A stretch of DNA of 64,000 bases from Novosphingobium guangzhouense (lineage in GTDB: Bacteria > Pseudomonadota > Alphaproteobacteria > Sphingomonadales > Sphingomonadaceae). The first letter of the stretch is position 1. Each line of letters opens with the position of its first letter. The stretch is taken from positions 56,057-120,056 of the forward strand of contig NZ_LYMM01000023.1 of assembly GCF_002896965.1 (NCBI RefSeq), in the 5' to 3' direction. Shown here in pieces: positions 25,693 through 34,259 of this stretch. The notes beneath the pieces were generated by a model, which was not told where the DNA came from, ran no database searches, and was given only the letters and a program-made list of their open reading frames with translations. Made by a program: the position numbers and the translations under genes.

Positions 25693-26069
25693 ATAACCCT
25701 CTAAGCCCTTGGCTTATACCGGTAAATCTCGCGCGCTTAGAAAATAAGCCACGCTTGGATCCACGTCACGCTGGCACGCAAAAAAAGAGTTCCTAGTAGC
25801 CCTGTCTGGCTTCCGGCTTTATATCGACGCATGAATTAATTTTCAAGCTATCGCTGGTGCTCGAGTTGTCCTCGCGGAGTTGCTGGAAATTCATCACGGT
25901 TTTCGAATGAGCGCGGTGACGACGTCGGCATTTTCTTACCAGTTAATGAGGAATCAAACCAAATTTTTCCTGTGGTCCTAATTGTGGCTGAATCTCCCGC
26001 ACGGCATGATGAAAAATTGAGAATTCAGTCCGTTGAACGCTAACCTCCGTTCCCACCCTCTCCGCCAGA

Positions 26070-26088
26070 GGCCCCTCCACGAGGGGCC
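26070..26088. repeat. Perfect 8-bp stem-loop
   Basis: GGCCCCTC, CAC, GAGGGGCC: an 8-base stem with a 3-base loop, no T-run on either side, 150 bases before the integrase. It may be a recombination or regulatory structure of the element. Confidence 0.5.
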
Positions 26089-26166
26089 ACAGACGTCCAC
26101 TCGGATAGACATTTTTTCCCTCTGAAATCTGACGTTTAGCAGGCTCAGGCGACCACAGTCGTCCAC
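26087..26166. repeat. Direct repeat upstream of the integrase
   Basis: CCACAGACGTCCAC (26087-26100) and CCACAGTCGTCCAC (26153-26166) match at 13 of 14 bases, 66 bases apart. They lie between the att-like site and the integrase start, where arm-type integrase sites or excisionase sites are usual. The stretch 25693-26235 shows no convincing gene. Confidence 0.45.
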
Positions 26167-26235
26167 AGGCCTCCAATACGCATGTGGTTCTGATTCGTGG
26201 TCTCGGCGCTGAAAAACGTGGTCTCGGAGATGACG

Positions 26236-27570
26236 ATGTTGAGCGACGCAAAAATCCGCGGGGTCAAGCCGCGCGACAAGGCCTTCAAGGTTACCGACAG
26301 CCACCGGCTCTACCTGCTGGTGACCCCGGGCGGATCGAAGCTGTGGAAGTGGAACTACGCCTACGACGGCAAGCAGAAGACGATGGCCTTCGGGAGCTAT
26401 CCAGTGGTCACCCTGCTCGAGGCGAGGGGCAAACGAGACGAGGGCAGGGCGATGCTGCTGGAGGGCAAGGACCCCGCCATCCAGAAGAAGCTGCGGATCG
26501 AGGCGAACCTCGAGAAGGCCCGCAACACCTTCGAGCTGGTCGCGCGCGAGTGGTATGAAACCGTCAAGGCGCAGTGGGCCAGGGTCCATGCCGAAGACGT
26601 GCTGCGCAGTCTGGAGCGAGACGCCTTTCCCTTCATCGGCGACTTGCCGGTCTCGGAATTGACGCCTCCGAAAATCCTCGAGGTCCTCCAAGCGATCGAG
26701 GAGCGGGGCGCGATCGAATCGGCCAGGCGCTTGCGGCAGCGAATTTCGTCGGTGTTCGTCTTTGCGATCGCCAAGGGTATCGCCGAGAAGGATCCGGCCG
26801 AGAAGCTTGCCGCCGTCCTCAAGCCGCTGCGCAAGGGGCGCCAGCCGGCGATCACCGATCTCAAGGCACTCAAGAAAATGATCGGCGATGCGGAGCAGGA
26901 TTATGCGCGGCCGATCACCCGGCTGGCGCTTCGTTTGCTCGCTCTCACGGCGGTCAGGCCGAGCGAGCTTCGTGGCGCGCTGTGGGAGGAGTTCCACGAC
27001 CTTAACGGCGAGGAGCCCCTATGGCGAATTCCGGCCTCGCGCATGAAAGGCGATCTCGATCGCAAGGAGGAGATCGGCGGCGATCACCTGGTCCCGCTCG
27101 CCTCGCAGAGCATCGACGTGCTGCGGGCCCTCTGGCCATTGACCGGGGGAGGGGAACTGGTGTTTCCCGGGAACCGGCACGGGCACCGGCCGATGAGCGA
27201 AAATGCCATCGGCTATCTCCTCAACCGGGCCGGCTATCATGGCCGGCATGTGCCCCACGGGTTCAGGGCGGCATTCTCGACGATCATGAACGAATGGGCC
27301 GAGCGACATGGCAAGAAGCATGATCGCAAGGTCATCGACCTGATGCTGGCGCATGTACCCACAGGTAAGGTCGAGGGCGCCTACAACCGCGCGGCCTATC
27401 TCGAGCGGCGGCGCGAACTGGCGGTGGCCTGGGCGGACCTCCTGACCAAGGGCCTGCCGTCGCTCGAGTTGCTTGTCGACCTGCCGGCCAAGGAACTGAT
27501 GGGTCAGTCACGTCGCAAGAGACTCCCTCAGGTGCCGGCGAATTTCCTGTTCCCGGAAGGGGAGGGCTAG
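26236..27570 (+). CDS. P4-type tyrosine recombinase (integrase)
   Basis: The protein has 444 residues. An N-terminal DUF4102-type arm-binding domain (MLSDAKIRGVKPRDKAFKV) is followed by a SAM-like core-binding domain and a catalytic domain. The Arg is in AVRPSELRGALW, the HxxR in HGFR, the second His in LAHVP, and the Tyr is probably in GAYNRAAY. The ATG at 26236 has GGAG six bases upstream and matches the usual start of the family. A GTG at 26197 is less likely. It inserts and excises an element at a tRNA 3' end. The att-like site to the left and the conflict system to the right fit that role. Confidence 0.92.
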   Translation: MLSDAKIRGVKPRDKAFKVTDSHRLYLLVTPGGSKLWKWNYAYDGKQKTMAFGSYPVVTLLEARGKRDEGRAMLLEGKDPAIQKKLRIEANLEKARNTFELVAREWYETVKAQWARVHAEDVLRSLERDAFPFIGDLPVSELTPPKILEVLQAIEERGAIESARRLRQRISSVFVFAIAKGIAEKDPAEKLAAVLKPLRKGRQPAITDLKALKKMIGDAEQDYARPITRLALRLLALTAVRPSELRGALWEEFHDLNGEEPLWRIPASRMKGDLDRKEEIGGDHLVPLASQSIDVLRALWPLTGGGELVFPGNRHGHRPMSENAIGYLLNRAGYHGRHVPHGFRAAFSTIMNEWAERHGKKHDRKVIDLMLAHVPTGKVEGAYNRAAYLERRRELAVAWADLLTKGLPSLELLVDLPAKELMGQSRRKRLPQVPANFLFPEGEG

Positions 27571-27746
27571 ATGCGGGAACATGCCGACCACGCAAATCAT
27601 GCAGCAGTTTTTTTGGCAGGAGGAATTGACCTGCGCAGCCTCGAAATACAGCTTGGCCCTAAGTGCAATTGCGATAGAAGCGCCGCCTGCGGCGACGCTC
27701 GGCATCACAACGGCCTATATCTAGGGCGTGGCCTCCTGAAACTGAC

Positions 27747-28706
27747 ATGATGTTTCGATACGAAGATCTTGGAGACGATCAGTTCGAGGAACTGATCGTG
27801 CTTCTTTGTCGCCACCTGCTCGGTGTCGGTGTCAAGGGCTTTGCCAAAGGACCCGATGGCGGTCGCGACGCCAAGTTCGTCGGCACCGCGCAGCTCATGC
27901 CGAGTACCGCTGCCCCCTGGGTCGGTACGGTGATCGTCCAGGCGAAGCACACCAACGGCTACAACAAGAGCTTCTCCGAAACCGACTTCTACAGCGCCAA
28001 ATCCGACAAGAGCGTGATTGGCGAAGAGGTGCTGCGGGTCAAAAAGCTGCGTGCGGCGAGCCAGCTCGATCACTATATGCTGTTCGCCAATCGCAGGCTC
28101 GCGGGCAATGCCGAGCAGACGATCACCACTTTCATCGCCGAGGCCACCGGCGTCCCCGTAGGCTCGATCTATCTGTGCGGGATCGAGCAGCTCGAATCCT
28201 GGCTGAAGCAGTTTCCCGAGGTCGCGAAAGTTGCCCGGCTCGATCCCGTCGATTCTCCGCTGATCGTTTCGCCCGATGAACTGGCCGAGGTCGTCGAGGC
28301 CTTCGCGGCGCACAGCGCGCTCATCACCGAGACGATCGACCAGCCGCCGGAGGCTCGCACATCGTATGAGGTGAAGAACAACCTCAATCAGATGACGCCG
28401 GAGTATGCGAAGCTCCAGCGCAAGCTCTATCTTAAAGACACCGCACAAATCCGCGCCTTCCTCGCCGCGCCCGAGAACCAGCACATTCTGCGAGCTTACG
28501 AGACGGCGGTCGAGGAATTTCAGCTCAAGATCATCGCGAAGCGCAAGGACTACCAGAATTTCGACGCAGCCATGAATTATCTGGTCGATCTGTTGTTCAA
28601 TCGCGATCCGGTGCTGCGGCAGCACAAGCGGCTGACGCGCGCAGTCGTGTTCTATATGTACTGGAACTGCGACATCGGACTGGGGGTGGACGATGCTACG
28701 GCCTAG
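27747..28706 (+). CDS. ABC-3C effector protein with N-terminal restriction-endonuclease-like domain
   Basis: The protein has 319 residues. The first 110 or so look like a PD-(D/E)xK nuclease: E14/E15 in the first helix, D37 and D41 in GPDGGRDA, and Q65-A-K67 in VIVQAKH. The C-terminal part (about 200-319) resembles the shared C-terminal domain of ABC-three-component effectors, which recruits the complex. In that system type, described by comparative genomics of ABC ATPases, the effector is thought to cut nucleic acid when the ATPase senses an invader. The last 14 bases overlap the next gene. The nuclease assignment is by motif only. No strong ribosome site precedes ATG 27747. Confidence 0.75.
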   Translation: MMFRYEDLGDDQFEELIVLLCRHLLGVGVKGFAKGPDGGRDAKFVGTAQLMPSTAAPWVGTVIVQAKHTNGYNKSFSETDFYSAKSDKSVIGEEVLRVKKLRAASQLDHYMLFANRRLAGNAEQTITTFIAEATGVPVGSIYLCGIEQLESWLKQFPEVAKVARLDPVDSPLIVSPDELAEVVEAFAAHSALITETIDQPPEARTSYEVKNNLNQMTPEYAKLQRKLYLKDTAQIRAFLAAPENQHILRAYETAVEEFQLKIIAKRKDYQNFDAAMNYLVDLLFNRDPVLRQHKRLTRAVVFYMYWNCDIGLGVDDATA

Positions 28707-28941
28707 CAAGCATGCCCATCCCGACCGCACCGTCGTAAACGTCGCCCTGCTTCTGCTCAAAAGGCTGAAGGCCAAGCGGTTGGCGGATTACAGTTCATTG
28801 CTCGCGTATGCGCGCAAGGCGGTGCCTGGCGGCGATGTCCTGTTCCTGCCCTCGCTCAATTTCCTGTTCCTGCTGGGCCTCGTCATCTACCATCCCAAAA
28901 CGGATTCCTTCGAGTATGTTGGCCTGAATGAAGCCGTCTAA
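28693..28941 (+). CDS. ABC-3C middle component (small adaptor)
   Basis: The protein has 82 residues, starting MLRPSKHAHPDRTVVNVALLLL and ending VGLNEAV. It overlaps the effector gene by 14 bases and the ATPase gene by 14 bases, the tight three-gene order expected for an ABC-3C locus. It resembles the small middle components (MC6-like, winged-helix-type) that bridge effector and ATPase. The size is too small for catalysis and no motif is seen. Identity rests mainly on position. Confidence 0.7.
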   Translation: MLRPSKHAHPDRTVVNVALLLLKRLKAKRLADYSSLLAYARKAVPGGDVLFLPSLNFLFLLGLVIYHPKTDSFEYVGLNEAV

Positions 28942-30724
28942 GCTCTATACCGATCGGCCGGCCCTCTTCGCCGCAGTGGAATTCGCGCCCGAACTCAACG
29001 TCGTCATGGCGCAGATTCGGCTGCCCGAGAACCAGGACCGGGACACCCACAATCTGGGCAAGACGACTCTTGGCCGATTGCTCGACTTCGGCTTCCTGGC
29101 CGGCAAGGATCCCAAGTTCTTCCTGTTCCGGCATGAGGACCGGTTCGGCCAGTTTGTATTCTTTCTCGAAATCGAGCTGCTCGACGGCACCTATGTCACG
29201 GTACGCCGCAGCGTTGCCGAGCAGAGCCGGATTGCATTCAAGAAGCATTTCGCGCGCCATCAGGATTTCTCCACGCTCGCAGATCGTGAATGGGATCATA
29301 TGGATGTGCCCTTCGATCGGGCGAAAGAGATGCTGGACAGCTATCTGGACTGGCGCACGCTCAAGCCTTGGCCTTACCGCAAGGGGCTCGGCTATTTCCT
29401 GCGATCGCAGGAGGATTTCGGGGACGTTTTCCACCTGCGGCGCTTCGCGAATTCGCATGCCGACTGGAAGCCGTTCCTTGCCCATATCCTGGGGTTCGAC
29501 GCGAAACTGATCGCCGAGCTCTATGAGAAGGAAGCGGCGCTCACCGAAATGGAGACCAGGTCCGCCAATATCCGGCAGGAGTTGAGCGGCGGCGACATCG
29601 AGGACGCCGGCAAGATCGACGGCATCCTCCTGCTGAAAATGCAAGAGATTGAAAAGAAGCAGGCCCTCCTCGACAGTTTTGACTTTCGCAGTGAAGACAA
29701 GTCGCAAACCAAAACCCTGGTCGACAAGATCGATGAGAAGATCGCGGCGCTGAACGCTCGGCGCTATTCTCTGATGGCCAACCGCAAGAAAATTGTTGCC
29801 TCGCTTCAGGACGATCAGATTCTCTTCAACCCTGATGAGGCCGCTGAACTGTTCCAAGAGGCTGGCATGCTCTTCGGAGGACAGATCAAGCGCGACTTCC
29901 AGCAGCTGATCGACTTCAACAAGGCTATCACCGAAGAACGACAGGGCTATCTGATCGAGGAACGCGCGGACATCGACGTCGAACTGAAGGCGATCAACGG
30001 CGAGCTCAACACGCTGGGAAAACGGCGGGCAGAGATGCTCGCATTCCTGAGCGAGACGGATACCTTTGCGAAATACCGTCGGTTCACCAGTGAGTTGGTG
30101 ACGCTGCGTGCCGACGTCCAGTCGCTCCAGCGGCAGCGCGACTTCGTCCATCGCCTGCAACAGCTGCGCACCGATATCCGGTCGCTGCAGGAGGACAAGG
30201 TCCATCTGCAAAGCGCGATCGAGGCCGATGTCGAAATGAAGAGCGCCACAGCCGACAGCCTGTTCTCCGCGATCAGGCTCTACTTCAATGAGATCGTGGA
30301 AGAAGTGATCGACAGCAAGGCGCTGCTCAATGTTTCGGTCAACAGGTTGGGACATCTCGAGTTCAAGGCCGAACTGCTCGATGAGGCCGGTAACGCCACC
30401 AGCGCCGATCGTGGGCACAGCTACCGAAAGCTGCTGTGTGTGGCTTTCGACCTTGCACTGATCCGAGCGCATCTCGGCGAGGCGTTTCCGCGCTTTGCCT
30501 ATCACGACGGTGTGCTGGAATCTCTGGATGACCGCAAGAAGGAGGTGCTGATCTCGGTCCTGCGCCGCTACACTAGCATGGGAATCCAGTCGATCGTGAC
30601 ACTCATCGATTCCGATTTGCCGAAGCGAGCAGCCGATCAGCCATTTTTCGAGAAGGACGAAATCGTACTGCTCTTGCATGACGAGGACGAGAGCGGGCGA
30701 CTATTCAAAATGCCATCCTGGTAG
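28928..30724 (+). CDS. DUF2326 SMC-like ABC ATPase of an ABC-3C system
   Basis: The protein has 598 residues. A Walker A-like HNLGKTTL lies near residues 40-47. A long coiled-coil region covers about 195-440, rich in Glu, Lys and Leu heptads. The C-terminal half-ATPase carries a signature-like region (HSYRKLLCVAFDLAL) and a Walker B-like FAYHDGVLESLDD near 525-540. This is the layout of SMC/Rad50 relatives in the DUF2326 family. It overlaps the middle component gene. In such systems the ATPase is thought to act as sensor and switch for the nuclease. No other defence genes lie downstream. Confidence 0.85.
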   Translation: MKPSKLYTDRPALFAAVEFAPELNVVMAQIRLPENQDRDTHNLGKTTLGRLLDFGFLAGKDPKFFLFRHEDRFGQFVFFLEIELLDGTYVTVRRSVAEQSRIAFKKHFARHQDFSTLADREWDHMDVPFDRAKEMLDSYLDWRTLKPWPYRKGLGYFLRSQEDFGDVFHLRRFANSHADWKPFLAHILGFDAKLIAELYEKEAALTEMETRSANIRQELSGGDIEDAGKIDGILLLKMQEIEKKQALLDSFDFRSEDKSQTKTLVDKIDEKIAALNARRYSLMANRKKIVASLQDDQILFNPDEAAELFQEAGMLFGGQIKRDFQQLIDFNKAITEERQGYLIEERADIDVELKAINGELNTLGKRRAEMLAFLSETDTFAKYRRFTSELVTLRADVQSLQRQRDFVHRLQQLRTDIRSLQEDKVHLQSAIEADVEMKSATADSLFSAIRLYFNEIVEEVIDSKALLNVSVNRLGHLEFKAELLDEAGNATSADRGHSYRKLLCVAFDLALIRAHLGEAFPRFAYHDGVLESLDDRKKEVLISVLRRYTSMGIQSIVTLIDSDLPKRAADQPFFEKDEIVLLLHDEDESGRLFKMPSW

Positions 30725-31058
30725 TTCGCCGGTGCGGGATCTGGCTAGCCCCACGTTCATGGGCATTGAATGTTGAAGGGCTTTGTAGAATCAGAGTTGG
30801 CTGGACGGCTATGCGCCCATCTTACTCTCTCAGCAGTAGAGAAGCCGCCACCAGAAGCGGGCAGTCACCGCAGGCGGCGATCAACAGGAAAAAGGCGAGA
30901 CATGGCGTATAGCCGTCGCTCGCTTCCTACGCACGAACGACGGCTTCCGAAAAAAATGGTCTTCCAAAGGGAGCCGGCATCCACAGCAAAGCAGGATCGG
31001 CGCTGCCGATTAAGACCCGTTTGGTGGGCGGTAATGCGCGGCAGTGTGCCGCTATTGG
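30725..31058. other. Intergenic stretch, nothing recognised
   Basis: Between the ABC ATPase and the convergent oxidoreductase gene. I see no RNA gene, convincing terminator or att repeat. The 100-codon open frame at 30770-31072 is Arg- and Pro-rich without a ribosome-binding site and looks like chance. Confidence 0.6.
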
Positions 31059-32057
31059 TTACTTCGTGGTGATGACAACCTTTCCGCTCAGCGCTCCATC
31101 CTCCATGCGCCAGTGAGCCTCCTGCACTTCCGCGAGGTCAAAGGTGCTATCCACTCGAGGCTTGTAAGCGGACCGTGCGACCGCATCGCGGATGTACTCC
31201 TTCGCAGCAGCGAACCGTTCGGGCACATCGGTCAGTTCGAAGAGATCGACGAAGGAGAGGGAACGTCGGTCGAGCGCCACAAGGGGTACGTCAACGCGTG
31301 CGGCAGTGATGTCCGGCGATGTCTGTGCTCCGTAGCTGAACAGGCTTCCCCCCTCTGCAAGGCATGCAACGCAATGCGCTAGCAGGGCGCCGCCCACCGT
31401 ATCCAGGACCACCTTCACGCCGTTTCCACCGGCAGCGTCCATGACGATGTCGGTCAGCGCTTGCTCATCCGTGGCAATGACATGGTGTGCGCCGAGATCC
31501 AACAGTTCCTGCTTGCGTGTATTCGTCCGCGTGGTGGCGAAGACGATGGCACCCATGTCCTGTGCGAATTGAATGAGCGCACTGCCGACCGGAGACGTAC
31601 CGGCGGTCACCAACACGGAATCGCCGGAGCCTACGGGCACCTTGGTGATGAGATTGTAGGCCTGCAACCCTGCCATCCAGACCGCGGCTTCCTCTGCCGC
31701 CGTCGTTCCGGCGATGGATTTCACCACGGCCGATGCAGGCACATTGGCATGTGTTGCGTAGATGCCGGATCCGACGAACGGCGTCTGGACAGGGAGAATC
31801 GCAACACGGTCGCCTATGCGGTAGCCCGAAACCTGACCACCCATCCCCACGACGGTCCCTACACCTTCGGCACCCAAGACTGAGGGCAGACTTGGTGGAA
31901 TGACGTAGAAATTGCGGCGGTAGAGTGCCTCGAACCGATTGACCCCGATCGCCTCGATGCTGACCCGAACCTCATCGGGACCAATTTCCGGCAGCTCGAA
32001 GGACTCGACTTTCAAGACCTCCGGTCCACCGATTTCGGAAAAAATGACGTGTTGCAT
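31059..32057 (-). CDS. Zinc-independent quinone oxidoreductase / alcohol-dehydrogenase-family protein
   Basis: The protein has 332 residues of the medium-chain dehydrogenase/reductase superfamily: a GroES-like N-terminal domain and a Rossmann domain (VTAGTSPVGSALIQFAQDMGA near 145-165). The catalytic-zinc Cys and the structural four-Cys lobe are absent, so it belongs with the NADPH quinone oxidoreductases. It starts at 32057 behind GAGGA. The longer frame upstream is not supported. It is divergent from no gene but shares operator sequences with the TetR/SDR promoter, so it is probably a target of the adjacent TetR repressor and part of a detoxification response to electrophiles. Confidence 0.87.
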   Translation of the reverse strand: MQHVIFSEIGGPEVLKVESFELPEIGPDEVRVSIEAIGVNRFEALYRRNFYVIPPSLPSVLGAEGVGTVVGMGGQVSGYRIGDRVAILPVQTPFVGSGIYATHANVPASAVVKSIAGTTAAEEAAVWMAGLQAYNLITKVPVGSGDSVLVTAGTSPVGSALIQFAQDMGAIVFATTRTNTRKQELLDLGAHHVIATDEQALTDIVMDAAGGNGVKVVLDTVGGALLAHCVACLAEGGSLFSYGAQTSPDITAARVDVPLVALDRRSLSFVDLFELTDVPERFAAAKEYIRDAVARSAYKPRVDSTFDLAEVQEAHWRMEDGALSGKVVITTK

Positions 32058-32180
32058 GGTGTCCTCGCTGTAGCGGTGCGCCATCCAGTTCGAGCGCAGC
32101 GCGCAAGCAGGAATACTCGCGAGCGGCCTACCCGATGATAGCAGCACTTGTGACATCCAACCCGCTCAGCCGCGAGTTAG

Positions 32181-32235
32181 TAGTGGTCGCTATAATGGCG
32201 ATCGCAATGGGTCGCAACATAATAGTGATCGCTAC
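32181..32235. promoter_or_regulatory. Two TetR operator copies before the oxidoreductase gene
   Basis: TAGTGGTCGCTATAAT (32181-32196) and CATAATAGTGATCGCTAC (32218-32235). The core TAGTGATCGCTA is nearly palindromic. The second copy is repeated exactly, inverted, at 32921-32938 in the promoter region of the SDR gene. They lie 125-180 bases upstream of the oxidoreductase start. Confidence 0.7.
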
Positions 32236-32254
32236 AAATGAGCCGCCGACGCGT

Positions 32255-32848
32255 TCAGGCTATGGGAGTAGAGAGGCCAGCCTTGAACATGATAGCGGCC
32301 TGCTCGGCTGCAGCGCGGAGCCGACTGGACTCCATACCCGTATAGGCTGCGGCCGAGAGTCCGCGTACCATGGTCACAACAGCATCTGCGATCGCATCCC
32401 CGTTCTGGGGAACGCGCTTGCGGATCTCCTTTCCGATCGCCGACACCATCACAGCGCTGATTTCGGAAGCGATCGCCCGTGCTTCGGGATCGGCTGCGCG
32501 CGTCCCTTCCGTCACCAAGCACCCACGAGCTGCAGCATCGCGGGAATACTGCTCAGCGGCCGACACGAAAATCATCGTCACGGCCTCGCCTATGTCACGA
32601 CCTTCGAAAATCTCCGATACTGGCAACGAGTGTTCGGCCGCATAGCGCCGTAGGGCATGTTCGAAGAGACCTGCCTTGCTGCCATAGGCAGCGTAGAGGC
32701 TTGGGGGATTGATCTCGAGAGCCTGCGTCAGATCGGCAACGCTCACGCCATCATAGCCTCTCTGATGGAACAGATGCTGGGCTTTCTCGACACCGAGCTG
32801 CCGATCGAACGGCCTCCTCGGGCGTCTTACACGAACCTTCTCGCTCAT
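32255..32848 (-). CDS. TetR-family repressor
   Basis: The protein has 197 residues. A TetR-type helix-turn-helix covers residues 18-60 (KAQHLFHQRGYDGVSVADLTQALEI split by the turn, then SLYAAYGSKAGLFEHAL). The rest is an all-helical ligand domain with a Cys at 110 (RGCLVTEG). A Cys here is common in YcdC/AcnR-like repressors that sense electrophiles. It is divergent from the SDR gene, and nearly identical operator sequences flank it on both sides, so it most likely represses itself, the SDR operon and the oxidoreductase. The inducer is unknown. Confidence 0.9.
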   Translation of the reverse strand: MSEKVRVRRPRRPFDRQLGVEKAQHLFHQRGYDGVSVADLTQALEINPPSLYAAYGSKAGLFEHALRRYAAEHSLPVSEIFEGRDIGEAVTMIFVSAAEQYSRDAAARGCLVTEGTRAADPEARAIASEISAVMVSAIGKEIRKRVPQNGDAIADAVVTMVRGLSAAAYTGMESSRLRAAAEQAAIMFKAGLSTPIA

Positions 32849-32871
32849 TTGGACCTCCTGAACACAGCGAG

Positions 32872-32938
32872 ATTATAGTGTTTGCTACAATTATTTACAA
32901 CGCACCCTTGCTGCACCATGGTAGCGATCACTATTATG
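32872..32938. promoter_or_regulatory. Two TetR operator copies between tetR and the SDR gene
   Basis: ATTATAGTGTTTGCTACAA (32872-32890) lies next to the tetR start. GTAGCGATCACTATTATG (32921-32938) lies 22 bases before the SDR start and is the exact reverse complement of 32218-32235. One site probably serves each divergent promoter. Confidence 0.72.
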
Positions 32939-32959
32939 GTGCGGCAACAGGAGTCAGCG

Positions 32960-33700
32960 ATGTCATCGGATAGGAAGATTGCCCTAGTGACGGGCGGTAG
33001 CAGCGGGATCGGTCTCGCTATCGCGCGCAAGTTCGCTGCCTCCGGGATGCAAGTGATTGTAGCAGGTCGACGGCAGGAGGCTCTGGATCGCGCAGTCAGC
33101 CAATTGGGTGAAGACGCATCCGGTATCGTAGCCGACGTTTCCAACCTCACCAGCCTCGACACGCTTTTCTCGCAGATCCGCTCCGACTTCGGTCGGATCG
33201 ACGTGTTGGTCGCTAACGCCGGCGTCGGTGTCCATGCGCCTTTGGGTCAGATCACCGAAGCTGGCTTCGACCAGCAATTCGACATCAACGTGAAGGGCAT
33301 CGTCTTCACCGTACAAGCAGCTTTGCCACTGCTGAACCCGGGCTCCTCCATCGTGATCGTCGGTTCGACCTCCTCGATCGATCCCGGCCCGTCGATGAGC
33401 ATCTATGGTGCCACCAAGGCAGCCGTGCGCAACCTTGTCAGGAGCTGGGTCAGCGATCTGAAAGGTTCCGGTATCCGCATCAACATCGTCAGCCCGGGGC
33501 CGACGAACACGCAATCGCTTCGGGATGCCTTTGGTGAGCATGCGGAAGAGGGCCTTGCCTTCCTTAGGAAGAAGAGCCCCATTGGCCGTATTGGCGAGCC
33601 TGATGAGATCGCAGAGGTCGCCGCATTCCTGGCCAGCGAGAGCGCAAGCTACGTCAACGGTGTCGAGCTTTTCGCAGACGGCGGAGCGTCCCAGGCATGA
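32960..33700 (+). CDS. Short-chain dehydrogenase/reductase
   Basis: The protein has 246 residues with the classical SDR motifs: TGGSSGIG at 11-18 for the cofactor, NAG at 86-88, catalytic Ser in VGSTSSI (about 136), Y149 and K153 (YGATK). GRR near residue 36-38 after the second strand suggests NADP(H). ATG 32960 is supported by AGGAG. Upstream codons in the frame are not. Its end overlaps or abuts the VOC gene, and both lie under the TetR operators. It probably reduces a carbonyl compound, possibly in detoxification. Confidence 0.9.
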   Translation: MSSDRKIALVTGGSSGIGLAIARKFAASGMQVIVAGRRQEALDRAVSQLGEDASGIVADVSNLTSLDTLFSQIRSDFGRIDVLVANAGVGVHAPLGQITEAGFDQQFDINVKGIVFTVQAALPLLNPGSSIVIVGSTSSIDPGPSMSIYGATKAAVRNLVRSWVSDLKGSGIRINIVSPGPTNTQSLRDAFGEHAEEGLAFLRKKSPIGRIGEPDEIAEVAAFLASESASYVNGVELFADGGASQA

Positions 33701-33714
33701 AGGAAGATCCAGCC

Positions 33715-34107
33715 ATGAGCATCATTGACCACATCGAGCTTCCAGTTGCAGACGCCGAGGTGTCCCGCCGTTTCTACGAAGCTGCGCTGGAGCCGCTTGG
33801 GCTATCGCTGGTCATCACCATCGATCCGGCGCGCACCGCCCATGGAGGGGCGCGACTTGGCTTCGGCCGAAAAGGCTATCCGAGCCTCTGGCTTCACGAG
33901 GAGGCCGGCAGCAGCCTCCCTGTCCATGTCGCCTTTAGCGCTGGCGACAGGAAGGCCGTCGATGCATTCCACAACAAGGCGCTGGCACATGGTGGAAGCG
34001 ACAACGGCGCTCCTGGTGTCCGGGAGCGATACCATCCGACCTACTACGCGGCCTATGTGTTTGATCCTGATGGCAACAACATCGAGGCCGTTTGCCAGAC
34101 CGAGTAG
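33715..34107 (+). CDS. VOC-family (glyoxalase-fold) protein
   Basis: The protein has 130 residues and two beta-alpha-beta-beta-beta modules of the vicinal oxygen chelate fold. It begins DHIELPVADAEVSRRFYEAA and ends YVFDPDGNNIEAV. His near the start and Glu near the end are probable metal ligands. ATG 33715 has AAGGAAG upstream. An ATG at 33697 overlapping the SDR stop is an alternative and would couple the two. It resembles the protein at 36432-36827, which sits in a parallel operon. Reaction unknown: it could be a glyoxalase, dioxygenase or binding protein. Confidence 0.83.
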   Translation: MSIIDHIELPVADAEVSRRFYEAALEPLGLSLVITIDPARTAHGGARLGFGRKGYPSLWLHEEAGSSLPVHVAFSAGDRKAVDAFHNKALAHGGSDNGAPGVRERYHPTYYAAYVFDPDGNNIEAVCQTE

Positions 34108-34259
34108 ATCGGGTCTGTGCCGCATGAAAATCGCGCTGCCGCGAACACGCTAGGTCCGGCGATCATAGCCGAGTTGCCGCCGTGGGGGTCACGCCTCAGC
34201 TCGGCTCGAAGGCTCTCACCAGCGACACACGGCAAATCCAATCAACGTGAAGGAAACCC

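Noticed and set aside
25670..25760. A complete tRNA gene on the minus strand
   Set aside because: Only the T-loop, the 3' half of the T-stem and the acceptor 3' strand fit. No D-arm, anticodon arm or paired T-stem could be found.
28883..30679. 598-codon minus-strand open frame
   Set aside because: It is the exact antisense of the DUF2326 ATPase gene, and its composition (many Leu, Gln, Asp and Val without motifs) follows from the codon pattern of that gene.
30770..31072. 100-codon plus-strand frame after the ABC ATPase
   Set aside because: No ribosome site, Arg/Pro-rich, no family resemblance. Its end overlaps the convergent oxidoreductase gene.
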